Positions 43,530 to 53,383 of a stretch of DNA of 64,000 bases are shown here, one piece after another. The number at the start of each line of letters is the position of its first letter. The first letter of the stretch is position 1. The notes under the pieces were generated by a model. It was not told the origin of the DNA, ran no database searches, and saw only the letters and a program-made list of their open reading frames with translations. The position numbers and the translations under genes are program-made. The stretch is from positions 14,610 to 78,609 of the forward strand of contig JANNWS010000208.1 of assembly GCA_031408575.1 (NCBI GenBank), in the 5' to 3' direction. This DNA is from Aliitabrizicola sp031408575 (lineage in GTDB: Bacteria; Pseudomonadota; Alphaproteobacteria; Rhodobacterales; Rhodobacteraceae).

Positions 43530-46500
43530 TCAGACGAAGTCGAAGTCGCCCGCCGTGGCCGTGGCATTCGCGCTGAATGTGCCGATCAGTGTAAGTTCGG
43601 CTGCGGTCGTCTCGCCATTCCCGGTCTGAATCCACTGCCAGATCGCGAAGTCGTTGCCGTCGGTATCGTTGATGACCAGCAAGGCGTCTTCGCCGTTTAA
43701 GGTGGCGGCAAAGGCGAACTCGAGGTTGAACGCCGCCGAGACCGCCGTAGCGTCCGTCAGAGACGCGTTGGCAACGCCTTCTCCACCCGCGCCGGTCAGA
43801 AGCAGTGCTTCGATCTGGCCGTTGTTCGGTCCGATCGTTGCGGTCACGACACCCGCCCCCCCGTTCCCGGTAGCAAAGGTAAAGTTATCGTCGCCCGTTC
43901 CGTCATCGAATGCGGTATTCAGCGTCCCTCCGAACAAGACCTGGTCCTGGACTCCGCCGGGATCTGTCATGTCGAAGTTGCTGACGATATCGCCATAGTC
44001 CGCGACCGCATCAAACCGGACGAAGTCACGCACGTTGTCATTGGCTGCGCCGGTATCGATCAGGTCAGCACCCGCCCCCCCGATCATGATGTCGCCACCG
44101 GCACCACCGTTCAGGATGTCGATCCCGCCGCCGCCGTTCAGGATGTTGACCCCGTTGCTGCCGGTGAGGAAGTCGGCCCCGCCATTGGACGTCACGTTGT
44201 TGACGCTGCTGATCGAGGCGAAACCGGTGGCCGTGCTCAGGCCGAGGTTCACTGTGACCCCACCAGGGGCGCCAGTGTAAACAAGAGTATCCGCGCCGAA
44301 GCCGAGGTCTGCCGTTACCAGCTCCACGCCCACAAGAGCGTTCTCGTTGAAGTTGGTGATCGTCGTTCCGTTGATCAGGTCCAAGGTAACGGTCAGCGTG
44401 TCGGCGCCACCGCCGCCGGTGATCGCAAGGGTATCACCGCCGAGACCACCGCTGTCGGTGCCACCGTCGACAGAGCCACCGCCATCACCAATGGCGTAGT
44501 TGATCGTGTCATCACCGGCACCGCCGTCAATCACGTCCGCTCCGTTGCCACCGGTCAGGATGTCATTGCCATCCATCCCGTTCAGGGTGTCGGCTCCATT
44601 GCCGCCAAGCAGGGTATTCGCGTTTGCGTCCCCGGTCAGGTTGTCCGACCCGGACCCACCCTGAACGGTTTCGACGCCGGCGATCGAGATCACGCCACCC
44701 GACGCGGTACCGGCCCCCAGGTCGACCGTTACGCCGACCCCCGATGGTGCATAGCTGAGCGTGTCGGTGGCGCTGCCAAGGTCGATGCGGAACTGCTCGA
44801 CATTCACGATCGACCCGCCACCCTCGATCTGGGTGATGGATGTGCCGTTGAAGTTGATGTCGAGCGTCTGGCCGCCGCCGTTACCGGTGATCACCATCGT
44901 GTCGGTGTTGTCGCCGCCATTGATGATATCGTTGTCGTCATCAACGTCGCCGTCGGCAATGCCGTTGTTAAACGACCACCGGATGATGTCGTCGCCGGCA
45001 CCGCCATTGATGATGTCATTGTCATCACCGCCAGCCAGATCGTCGTTGCCGTCACCCCCATTCAGCGTGTCAACCTCGTCCATGCCGAACAGCACGTCCG
45101 CGCCACCATTCCCGTTAAGAAGGTCGCTGCCGTCATCGCCATAGATGATATCGGCATCAGGAGTAAGAGCACTGCCCGAGATAGTATCATTGTTGTCCGA
45201 TCCCATCCTGATGTTGAAGTTCTTGTCATGGGTCAGGCCGTTCCCATCTGTCGAACGAACACTCAGCGTGGTCAGCGCATTTGCCGTCAGCGCGCTTGTG
45301 GTTGTCACCAACCCGGCAAGGCTGACGGCATAGTTCGTGGACCCCCCGGTCTTGGTGTAGGTATGCGTGGCGCTGTCGGGGTCGACACTAGCAAGGTTGG
45401 CCATTGCCGAGGTGGCGCCGGACGCGGGTCTTGCCGTTTCGCTCGTCCGGATGCCGCCCCAGATTACATCGGTCGGGGCGACCAGAACCGGGCCTTCCTG
45501 AACCACATTGTTCAGCAGAATGGTGAACTGCCGCGACGCCACAAGGTTGGCCGAAATGGCAGCGCCGTTATAGCTGTTGATGACCACCTGATACTGGTTG
45601 TCAACGGTCTGGAAAGCGTCCTGAGTTTCATAGTCCAGGTTGGCCGCCCCACCGTTTTTTACCACAAGCGAGTAGCGCGGGTTGCCAACGTTGTCGACGC
45701 CGTTCAGGATAATATCAAAACGGTCCCCAGCATCGTTGTTCGGATCGATCGCATGGACCAGGTCGGCCGCAAGAACAGCGGTCCCCAGGATGGGATCATC
45801 CTCGATGTTGAACGGGATCTCCAGCCCCACGACGGTTCCGTTCAGTGCATTCTCATTGACCGAGAAGGCGTTGGTCGGGTTGGCTGTCGGTGCCGAGAAG
45901 ATACGCTCGGTCACACCGGTGCCGTCCTTGAACACCGCGACGGCGCGCAGGATGTTGCCCGGGTCGGCCAAACCCACCGTATAAGTGTCGCCGATCGCAA
46001 TCGTGGTCCAGACAGGGTCGGCGGTGCCAACCGCGGCGGACTGCCATTCCCATGTCAGGCCGAAGGGAAGGCCACCGCTAAGTGGAATGCCGTCCAGATC
46101 GGCAAAATCGGCCAATGTCGGCACCAGCACCTGCCCGACAAAGGGAGTAACACTGCCACTAAAAGGTGTTGCATCGCCGATTGTGACAGTGCCCGTGGCA
46201 CGCGAGTTGGCGCCAGCGATCGAGATGGTCTGGTCGGCGAACTGCAAAAGCTCGATATTCTTCAGCAGGTCCGTATCATCAGTCAGAATGCCGCGGCTGC
46301 GCAACTGAACGCCGCCTACGACCGCGCCGACCAGTCCGTTATCGTTGTCCCTTACCGAAATGAACCCGTCGTTGTTCATGTCAAAGGCCATCAGGCCAAT
46401 CTCGTTGGCGGTGATAATGTCGTCTTCGTTGAGATCGACAGTCTCGCCAAAGCCTTCGACCGTGTACTCGGCAAAGGTGCCGCGGAAGATCGCGGTGTCG

Positions 46501-49500
46501 GTGTCTGTTTCAACACCGGCGGTACCGTCGAGGATCTCCCGGACGATGCTCATTTCACCCGGATTGATCGTCCGGTTGATCAGCAGGGCGTTCAGCGAGG
46601 CACCATTGAAGGCCGGGCTGGTATAGTTCGGTGTGCCATCCGGGTTGGTATTGAACACCTTGCCGGCGTACTGACCCATCACCGCAGTGTCAGTGTTCAT
46701 CGAATCGGCCGAGTAGACACCTGCATTCGGACCTGTCGCAATGACGATCTTGATCCGCACGTTCAGCCAGGCATCGCCGTCGATCAGGTCAAAGCCGCCG
46801 CGACCAAGGAAGTCGTCGTTGCCGTCGCCGCCCAGCAGGATGTTGCCATCGCGGAAGGTCGAAACCAGCGGCGCACCCGGAACCACTGATGGCACGAACA
46901 GGGTTTGCCGCGCATCGGCGCCGTCAAAGCCACCGAACCAGGCGTCGAAGCCGTCGATCCGGTTGATACCTTCCTGCGTCAGAACGTGATCGGCGAAGAG
47001 CAGGGTCGGAACCGCGCCCGGTGCCCCTGTTCCGCCAAGGGAGCGGCCGCGATCGTCACCATCAAGGCGGTCAGCGAATTTCCAGCCCGACAGGGCTTCG
47101 ACCTGGTCAAAACGGTCGCGCAGTATTTCGTTCGGAGCGGTGGCGAAGAACGGGATCTGCATGTCGAATTGCACGCCCGTCTGATCGTATTTGCCGATGC
47201 CCCAGTCAAAGCCGAACATGCCCTCATACCGGGTGACGCTGAGTCCGGTACCCATGATGTCGTCGCCGGATTCTCCGTCGTAGTCGGTTTCATCGCCCTG
47301 CCCGAACAGCACGTCATGGCCGATGATGGTGGAGTTGAAGAACAGCTCCGAGTTGTCACCGTTGATGCCGTCAAAACCGCCGGCACCTTCCATCCAGTCG
47401 TTGCCTTCGTTGCCATTCATGGCGTCCGCGCCGTTGCCGCCAAGGACAAAGTCGTTCCCCTCGCCGGCGAACACCTCGGAGGTGTCCTGCCCGACAATAA
47501 TATAGTCGCTGCCTTCATCGCCGAACATCAGGTTAAAGCCACGCGATGCAGTGACAACATCGTTGCCCTGGTTGCCGCGCAGCACGTTATCGCCGAAGGG
47601 GTCTTCGATCACGTCGTCGCCCTCACCGCCGAACACATCGTCGGATTCGGTGCCGCCGTTCAGATAGTCATTACCGCCGTCGCCCCAAAGCGTGTCGATG
47701 CCTTTGTCGCCATATAGGCTGTCATTGCCTTCGGTGCCGCCCAGCACATAGTGCTCGCCGCCCCGAACCCGGAGGTAACCACCGACGTCATGCATCACAC
47801 CGTCGACGTCAACCTGGCTGGCTCCGGTATAGTTCCGCACGACCTTGTCGCCAAGGATCGGATCAAAGCCCAGCGGATCATTTCCGGCAGCCCCGCCGTT
47901 GTAATCCACTTGGGCAATGCCGCGGTCAAGTTCAATGAAGTGGTCCGGGGTAACGAACAAAGCGCCGCTCAGGTGGGTGGAGTAAATGCCCCCCAGATCA
48001 GTGTTCCGCATCACCAGATCGCTGAAGGTGTTCGGCTCCAGGTTCATCAGGAAGTTCAGGCCCTGCGTCCGCGTCAGATAGTACAGACGGTCGCCATTCT
48101 GCAGGTTCTCCATCTGGTATTCGAAGACGTAGTTGAACGTTGTGCCCAGCATCCCGCCGAATTCCGGGTTGCTCTCGGCCAGACCGCCGATCCAGAGGTC
48201 GACGGAATTCAACCCGCCGAGGTTGGCCACATAGGCGCCGGTGGCATTCAGAAAGTCGAGGCGATCCACCGGAGCGCCGCTACCGCCAAACACCAGAGCT
48301 TCTGCCGCTGCCCGCTTGCCGGCAAGCGTCGCCTCAGAAGTGATCGTGCCGTGGGTTCCGTAGGCCGCGATGAAGTTCACGATCGACGCCGCGTTCTTGA
48401 TATTTATCGCAAAGTCCATCCAGCTGTCATAGGGCTTTAGGTCGGCCAGACCGGTGTCGTTATAAAGCTGGCTGCGGGTTTCGTTAAGCGACGGGATGCC
48501 CGTATCCCGACCGCGGGCAAGGTTCAGCACGGCAAGGTCAAGCGGCAGACCAAGCAGGTTGCTGCGGACGTCGCTGACGATGAATTCGTCGATCGAGTTA
48601 CCGACATCGCGTGACAATCCGCGGACGATGTTGCCGTTGATCTCTTCCAGCGTCGCGCCGCTGCCGATATAGGCCTGCGGGTTAAGGAACACGGCAAGCA
48701 GGGTTTGCTGGTCCAGATCGCCGTTGACCGTCGTCAGGTCGTTTTCCAGCCGGTCGACTGTCCCGGTCAGCATCGAGTGGCCAAAGCGATAGACCGTATG
48801 AGCGAATTCCGCGACGATCGACGGATTGACTTCCGGGCTGTTGTTGAACACGAATGGATTGACTGCGGGTTGGATGCGACGCGCAAATTCCTCGAACACG
48901 AGGTGCTGGTATTGCATCTCGGTCCCAAAGCGTGCCGCCTGGAACAGCCGGTCGCCGTCCCAGACCAGATCCGCCGGGTCGCCGGGCAGCGTGACAACGT
49001 CAACTGTCAGCCATTCGTTCAGCAGGGCAAGGCCCTCGGGCGTGGTAGCGTTTTCAAGCAGCGTCGCCTTGTTGGCCTCGACCAGCCGGTTGTGCTCGGA
49101 ATGGAAGACCGAATGCACGGTCGTCAGCGCGATATTTTCATTGCCGCGCCCGTCGCCGGTGATGAAATGCGCGTCGAGCATTTCATTGTCGTAGGTGGTG
49201 CCATCCCCATCATCGGCAACCAGATCGCGAGCATCTCGAACACTGTCGCCGTTCACATCCCGAATGATGTCACCGTCGGCTGCATCGTAAACGCCGTCGC
49301 CGTCGACATCCGTATCGAGATCGTTGTCCGCGACCTGCTGCGATTCCTTGAAGCCGTCGCCGTTCGCGTCGTACTTACCTGGTGCCGCATGATGCGAGAT
49401 GTCGTTCAGGAAGGCGTGGCCGGTGCGGACGAGGTCCGGGATCAACGATATATCAAGGCCGGCCGCGGTGCCTTCGACGAAGCCGGTCAGGGTCGCGACC

Positions 49501-50867
49501 TGCGCGTAGCCGTTTTCGCCGGGTATGAACTTGCCATACTGGTCGGTTTTCAGCATCGGCACATTGTGGACTTCAAAGTCGGTCAACTGAATGCCAAGCA
49601 TCACCAGCGCCTGGGCCTTCACTTCCGCCCAGTTCCCGATTGCTCCCGCGACCGACCCACTGGCGGCGGTTCCGTCAAGCAACTTTCCGGTGCTGACGGC
49701 ACCACTTGCCGTCATCACATACTCGCGCAGGAACACCTGATGCGAAGAATGCGAGGTGTAGGTCTGGTTCTGATCGATGAAAGATGTGGTGGTATTCTCG
49801 TGCTGCGGCACGCCGTTCGCGTCAAGCGTGACGGTCGCACGGGTCAGCGCCATGAAGTTCGGGCGATCGTCGGCGGTGCTGACAAGCCCGTCTGCGCCAA
49901 AGCCGTCATCGTTGAACCTGACCGCGAAACCGGTATTTGTCGCCGTCATTGCGGGCGCAAAAGCCCCCGGCGGATAGGACACACGGTCAGCCGGATCGGT
50001 CAGGTAAAATGCCTGCCATTCAGTGGCTACACCCGACACTGCGGGTAGCGGATCGCCGAGCAGCGTAAGCGCAGGATCGGTCACAAAATATGCATCCACG
50101 ACATTGTTGGCAATACCGTCTGCGCCCTTGTCATAAAGCGGGTCATCGGCCTGCAGGGGGATATAGACCGTGCCGCTGCCGCCCTTGGTCACAAGATCAA
50201 GGCCGTGGTCAAAGAACTGGCCGAAAAATGTCATCCAGGAGTTGAAGCCGGGCGACAGACCAATGTCAGGCGACAGGTTCGGGATGGTTTTCATCAGGTC
50301 ATTGGCGGCGTCCCGGTTCAGCGGATCGGTCAGCCATGCCTCGGCGTCCCCCTCGGTCAGGGTGGGGTTCAGTTCAAGGAAGGCATTGATAGAAAGCGGA
50401 TTGTTGAGGAAAGCCTGAATTGCCGCCGGGTTATCCACCGACATGTCGACGATCAGGTTGGAGATCACGCGCGGATTGGCATCGACAACCGACTTGATCT
50501 GCGTGCCGGAGACGGCGCTTGCGTCGCCGTAGTTGTGGTTCACGACATCGATGATGCCGTCGCCGTTGAAATCAATTCCGGGGCTGTTCACGTCCTGAAA
50601 GACCGGATCGGTCAGCCGGGGGAACAGATTGTCGGCCGCGCCGAACTCGCTCAATCCGTTAATAAGGTTGTTGAAGGTGCCATCCACCGTCCGCAAGCCC
50701 GCGGGCAGCTGCGCCGCATTTGCGGCCGTGACGCCATAGGCATCCATGATGGCCTGAAGGATCGACTTCGGCGTGGCCGTGTAGGCGGCCGAGGTAGCTT
50801 CCGCGATCTTGATCTGCGCAAGAATGTACTGCAGGTCGTGAATGTTGACGTTGAAACTGGTTGCCAT
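43530..50867 (-). CDS. Giant secreted animal-type haem peroxidase with RTX calcium-binding repeats
   Basis: 2445 residues, no Sec signal. Residues about 200-930 form an animal-type peroxidase domain: distal site GQFFDHG (Gln217, Asp220, His221), GDGRGNEN (Arg575, Glu578, catalytic Arg and haem-ester Glu), EHNRL, proximal RFGHSM (His698) and RGRDTGIP (786-793). Inserted DxDGDG loops (about 500-545) look like calcium sites. RTX nonapeptides (GGxGxDxL) occur in blocks near 1043-1172, 1885-1965, 2076-2130 and 2224-2280. Between them are cadherin-like segments. The last residues, DFDFV, fit the acidic-hydrophobic end of type I secretion signals. Start: GGGGAGA before ATG. Domain content resembles bacterial peroxicins and MopA-type Mn(II)-oxidising peroxidases; the substrate is not proven. 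Confidence 0.92.
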   Translation of the reverse strand: MATSFNVNIHDLQYILAQIKIAEATSAAYTATPKSILQAIMDAYGVTAANAAQLPAGLRTVDGTFNNLINGLSEFGAADNLFPRLTDPVFQDVNSPGIDFNGDGIIDVVNHNYGDASAVSGTQIKSVVDANPRVISNLIVDMSVDNPAAIQAFLNNPLSINAFLELNPTLTEGDAEAWLTDPLNRDAANDLMKTIPNLSPDIGLSPGFNSWMTFFGQFFDHGLDLVTKGGSGTVYIPLQADDPLYDKGADGIANNVVDAYFVTDPALTLLGDPLPAVSGVATEWQAFYLTDPADRVSYPPGAFAPAMTATNTGFAVRFNDDGFGADGLVSTADDRPNFMALTRATVTLDANGVPQHENTTTSFIDQNQTYTSHSSHQVFLREYVMTASGAVSTGKLLDGTAASGSVAGAIGNWAEVKAQALVMLGIQLTDFEVHNVPMLKTDQYGKFIPGENGYAQVATLTGFVEGTAAGLDISLIPDLVRTGHAFLNDISHHAAPGKYDANGDGFKESQQVADNDLDTDVDGDGVYDAADGDIIRDVNGDSVRDARDLVADDGDGTTYDNEMLDAHFITGDGRGNENIALTTVHSVFHSEHNRLVEANKATLLENATTPEGLALLNEWLTVDVVTLPGDPADLVWDGDRLFQAARFGTEMQYQHLVFEEFARRIQPAVNPFVFNNSPEVNPSIVAEFAHTVYRFGHSMLTGTVDRLENDLTTVNGDLDQQTLLAVFLNPQAYIGSGATLEEINGNIVRGLSRDVGNSIDEFIVSDVRSNLLGLPLDLAVLNLARGRDTGIPSLNETRSQLYNDTGLADLKPYDSWMDFAINIKNAASIVNFIAAYGTHGTITSEATLAGKRAAAEALVFGGSGAPVDRLDFLNATGAYVANLGGLNSVDLWIGGLAESNPEFGGMLGTTFNYVFEYQMENLQNGDRLYYLTRTQGLNFLMNLEPNTFSDLVMRNTDLGGIYSTHLSGALFVTPDHFIELDRGIAQVDYNGGAAGNDPLGFDPILGDKVVRNYTGASQVDVDGVMHDVGGYLRVRGGEHYVLGGTEGNDSLYGDKGIDTLWGDGGNDYLNGGTESDDVFGGEGDDVIEDPFGDNVLRGNQGNDVVTASRGFNLMFGDEGSDYIIVGQDTSEVFAGEGNDFVLGGNGADAMNGNEGNDWMEGAGGFDGINGDNSELFFNSTIIGHDVLFGQGDETDYDGESGDDIMGTGLSVTRYEGMFGFDWGIGKYDQTGVQFDMQIPFFATAPNEILRDRFDQVEALSGWKFADRLDGDDRGRSLGGTGAPGAVPTLLFADHVLTQEGINRIDGFDAWFGGFDGADARQTLFVPSVVPGAPLVSTFRDGNILLGGDGNDDFLGRGGFDLIDGDAWLNVRIKIVIATGPNAGVYSADSMNTDTAVMGQYAGKVFNTNPDGTPNYTSPAFNGASLNALLINRTINPGEMSIVREILDGTAGVETDTDTAIFRGTFAEYTVEGFGETVDLNEDDIITANEIGLMAFDMNNDGFISVRDNDNGLVGAVVGGVQLRSRGILTDDTDLLKNIELLQFADQTISIAGANSRATGTVTIGDATPFSGSVTPFVGQVLVPTLADFADLDGIPLSGGLPFGLTWEWQSAAVGTADPVWTTIAIGDTYTVGLADPGNILRAVAVFKDGTGVTERIFSAPTANPTNAFSVNENALNGTVVGLEIPFNIEDDPILGTAVLAADLVHAIDPNNDAGDRFDIILNGVDNVGNPRYSLVVKNGGAANLDYETQDAFQTVDNQYQVVINSYNGAAISANLVASRQFTILLNNVVQEGPVLVAPTDVIWGGIRTSETARPASGATSAMANLASVDPDSATHTYTKTGGSTNYAVSLAGLVTTTSALTANALTTLSVRSTDGNGLTHDKNFNIRMGSDNNDTISGSALTPDADIIYGDDGSDLLNGNGGADVLFGMDEVDTLNGGDGNDDLAGGDDNDIINGGAGDDIIRWSFNNGIADGDVDDDNDIINGGDNTDTMVITGNGGGQTLDINFNGTSITQIEGGGSIVNVEQFRIDLGSATDTLSYAPSGVGVTVDLGAGTASGGVISIAGVETVQGGSGSDNLTGDANANTLLGGNGADTLNGMDGNDILTGGNGADVIDGGAGDDTINYAIGDGGGSVDGGTDSGGLGGDTLAITGGGGADTLTVTLDLINGTTITNFNENALVGVELVTADLGFGADTLVYTGAPGGVTVNLGLSTATGFASISSVNNVTSNGGADFLTGSNGVNILNGGGGIDILNGGAGGDIMIGGAGADLIDTGAANDNVRDFVRFDAVADYGDIVSNFDMTDPGGVQDQVLFGGTLNTAFDDGTGDDNFTFATGNGGAGVVTATIGPNNGQIEALLLTGAGGEGVANASLTDATAVSAAFNLEFAFAATLNGEDALLVINDTDGNDFAIWQWIQTGNGETTAAELTLIGTFSANATATAGDFDFV

Positions 50868-51235
50868 GATCTATCTCCCCAAAAGCGCAGGTCAATGCCA
50901 AGACTGAAGTCGAAATGCGACACCAATTCAGATGCATGACTCCCGAATATGACGCGCTTTGCCGGTCTGAACGTCAATTCGGCTCAACCGGCTAGGCTGT
51001 TCGCAGGCGGGCCAGAATGAATTGGCTAACCATTCCGAACTAGGCCTTGTGCATTTGCAGGACTAGCGCGGAGGGGGGGCACTGCTTTGGATGCCTGAAT
51101 GGCACGCTGCAGCGCGGCCCGGTCGGGCCTGCAATGTTTTTGGTGACTAAAGAAATCAGTTTGGCAGGGGCGCTGCCAATTCAGGGCGCTATGCGCCGAC
51201 GGTACTTCAGACCGGCACCCGCAACCAAAACTTCG
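50868..51235. other. Promoter region of the RTX peroxidase gene
   Basis: 368 nt between the regulator stop and the peroxidase start. No gene is supported. Three CTAG tetramers (about 50991, 51041 and 51063) occur within 80 nt; CTAG is also the core of the repeats upstream of the regulator. These are candidate regulator sites only. Confidence 0.4.
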
Positions 51236-51973
51236 TCACGAAGCCTGCTCGCTTTTGTCGATCGCTTTTGCCATCGCGGTGATGGCGCTTACCCTGTTGT
51301 GAACGCCAAGTGTTCGATAAAGCGCATTGACGTGAACCTTGACGGTGCCTTCGGCAAGCCGCAAACAACGGGCGATTTCCTTGTTTGAATTGCCCAGTGC
51401 GATAAGACCAAGCACCTCGGCCTGACGCGCCGACAACGTGCCAACCGGAAGCGTTCCCAAGGAAGGGCGATGGCCGCTGCCAGGGTGGTCCGTGTCGTTC
51501 GCACTGTTCCCATCGCCCGCATATGCAACGGCGTTTGCAAGGGTCGCCGGAACAAACAGTTTCCCATCCAGCACCATCCGTATGGCGTCAACTATTTCCC
51601 GAATCCTCAGCGATTTGGGAATGTAGCCGTGCACTCCTGCCCCAAGCGCCCGAAGGATGCCTTCGCGGCCTTCCGAAGCAGAGATCACGGCAAGCCGAAC
51701 ATCCGGATGGGCCGCACGAATATATTGGAAGCTTCGGAAGTCATTCATGCCGGGCATGGCAAGATCCAGCCCGACAAAGACAACGCCCTGATTTCCTTCG
51801 AGATGTCGAACGGCCTCTTCGTAGGTTGCGGCCTGATACACAGAACTGAACAAACCTTCGCGGACCAGCAGTTCGGCTAGTGCAAGCCGGAACAACTCGT
51901 GTTCATCGGCTACAATGGCGGTTCCTTGAGCAACGCTTTCCAATCTATCTAACCCCCCCGTATCACCAAGCAT
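51236..51973 (-). CDS. LuxR-family two-component response regulator (NarL/FixJ type)
   Basis: 245 residues. The receiver domain has the acidic pair (ADEHE), the phosphorylatable Asp in VGLDLAMPG, the T/S switch (VISASEG) and the Lys in YIPKSL. The LuxR helix-turn-helix is LSARQAEVLGLIALGNSNKE...VKVHVNALYRTL near residues 175-225. No histidine kinase lies in the window, so it is an orphan regulator. It is upstream of, and on the same strand as, the RTX peroxidase and may control it. The ATG at 51973 lacks a clear Shine-Dalgarno; an extension to 52009 is AT-rich and unlikely. Confidence 0.87.
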   Translation of the reverse strand: MLGDTGGLDRLESVAQGTAIVADEHELFRLALAELLVREGLFSSVYQAATYEEAVRHLEGNQGVVFVGLDLAMPGMNDFRSFQYIRAAHPDVRLAVISASEGREGILRALGAGVHGYIPKSLRIREIVDAIRMVLDGKLFVPATLANAVAYAGDGNSANDTDHPGSGHRPSLGTLPVGTLSARQAEVLGLIALGNSNKEIARCLRLAEGTVKVHVNALYRTLGVHNRVSAITAMAKAIDKSEQAS

Positions 51974-52308
51974 GAAAAAACATTCAAAAATACTAGTTAT
52001 TATTAACATAAAACGGACTAGTTATCAACGAACGTTATGCGATCCTCTCGTGCGCGCAGATCAGCTCAGGGTTGCTTAATGCGACCCCGCAGGCATATCG
52101 GACGTTCGTATTTCATCCCTGACAAGACAGTGTTTCCGTCGCGCGGACTGGCCGGGTCAAGGCCTTGCCACCCGTTCATCGCCTTTATGGGTGTTCAGCA
52201 TCGTGGCGCAGTCTGCGACATCGGCAGGCTGCACAGAACGGCATCCTCGCCCGCCACTTCGGTCCGGATCAGACTTCTGCGCCGGTGCAGGGGGCAGGGG
52301 TGTGGCGT
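51974..52308. other. Intergenic region upstream of the response regulator
   Basis: 335 nt between the regulator start and the AI-2E permease stop. The 60 nt nearest the regulator are markedly AT-rich and hold the repeats at 51992-52025. The rest shows short frames on both strands without support. Confidence 0.5.
51992..52025. promoter_or_regulatory. Direct repeats ACTAGTTAT upstream of the response regulator
   Basis: ACTAGTTAT occurs at 51992-52000 and at 52017-52025, 25 bp start to start, in AT-rich DNA 20-50 nt upstream of the regulator ATG. The spacing is close to whole helical turns and suits paired binding by a dimeric LuxR-type regulator. Confidence 0.5.
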
Positions 52309-53364
52309 CTAGTTCGGACGCTCTCCCTCGAAGCTGTCTGACAGCAGCACAGCGATAAAGCGGGTGGAAGCGAAGGCGCCGCAGATGATAGCCAGCATAG
52401 AGGTTAGCGGGATCGCAAGGATGGCCCCCGGCAGGCCCCAGATTGCCGACCAGACCGACAGGGCCACCAGCACCACAAAGGGGCTGAGGTTCAGCTGTCG
52501 TCCGATCATGCGCGGCTCCAGTATGTTGCCGACGTAAGTCTGTGCCGAGATCAGCATGGCCCCCAGCACCGCCGTGGTGCCAAGAGAACCGAACTGCGCC
52601 AGCGACAGCACCACAGGCAAGGCGACCCCGACGATCGAGCCGACATAGGGGATGTAGTTGAACAACCCGATCACCACCGCCCAGAAAAGCGCGAAATCGA
52701 CATCCATCACCCAAAGGATCGCAAACGAGATCGCACCGAGGATCACGTTGATCCCGGTCTTGACGGCCAGATAGTCGCCGATCTTGCGGTTCACGTCGCG
52801 CACGATGCGCGCGGTCAGCTCGGCCTGTTCGCCCTGCGGGAAAGCGGCAGCGAGTTTGGCGGCAAAGCGCCCCCGCTCGCCCATCAGAAAGCCCGCGTAG
52901 ATCACGACCAGAAACACCGTCAGCCCCAGACTGGTCAGCCCGCCCAGCAGGCGCAAAAAGATTGCCTGAAGGTTCAGCCGGCCCAGCGTCACCTCGACGA
53001 TATCATCCCAGGTCGGATGTTCGATTCCGCCGAGATCGGCAATCCGCACCGCCAGCGCCTCAAGGTTCGCCTGATAGGCCGGCATGACAACCACAAGCTG
53101 GTTGAGCGTGACCGAAACCACCAGCGCCAGCGCCACGACGGCCAGAGTGAACCCCATCAGCACAAGACCGTGGCGCAGCACTGACGGCAGCCGTCCGATC
53201 AATGGCACCCGTTCCAGGGCGATGGCGGTCGACGTAAGCACATAGACCGCGATGATGGCCAGCACGATTGGCAGCAAGATGGCTTGACCGATGACCAGCA
53301 GCCAGCCGGTCATCAGAACCAGCCCGAGGGCCAGAACAAGGTTCAGAAACGGCGCGCCGCGCAT
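52309..53364 (-). CDS. AI-2E family transporter (PerM/YdiK type)
   Basis: 351 residues, seven to eight membrane segments. The family signature FNYIPYVGSIVGVALPVVLS appears near residues 245-265, followed by VGNILEPRMIGRQLNLSP. Members include TqsA (autoinducer-2 export) and Na+/H+ antiporters, so the substrate is open. The ATG at 53364 begins the first helix; an upstream extension is not supported. The HdeD-like gene lies 19 nt upstream on the same strand. Confidence 0.88.
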   Translation of the reverse strand: MRGAPFLNLVLALGLVLMTGWLLVIGQAILLPIVLAIIAVYVLTSTAIALERVPLIGRLPSVLRHGLVLMGFTLAVVALALVVSVTLNQLVVVMPAYQANLEALAVRIADLGGIEHPTWDDIVEVTLGRLNLQAIFLRLLGGLTSLGLTVFLVVIYAGFLMGERGRFAAKLAAAFPQGEQAELTARIVRDVNRKIGDYLAVKTGINVILGAISFAILWVMDVDFALFWAVVIGLFNYIPYVGSIVGVALPVVLSLAQFGSLGTTAVLGAMLISAQTYVGNILEPRMIGRQLNLSPFVVLVALSVWSAIWGLPGAILAIPLTSMLAIICGAFASTRFIAVLLSDSFEGERPN

Positions 53365-53383
53365 GTCCTGCCCCCGCCTTCCT

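Noticed and set aside
45228..46889. Long plus-strand open frame of 553 codons inside the RTX gene
   Set aside because: Antisense shadow of the repetitive, GC-rich RTX coding region; no domain content or start signal.
43530..50867. RTX-coding DNA considered as a CRISPR array or tandem DNA repeat
   Set aside because: Repetition is at the protein level (GGxGxDxL nonapeptides) with variable DNA; there are no constant repeats with unique spacers.
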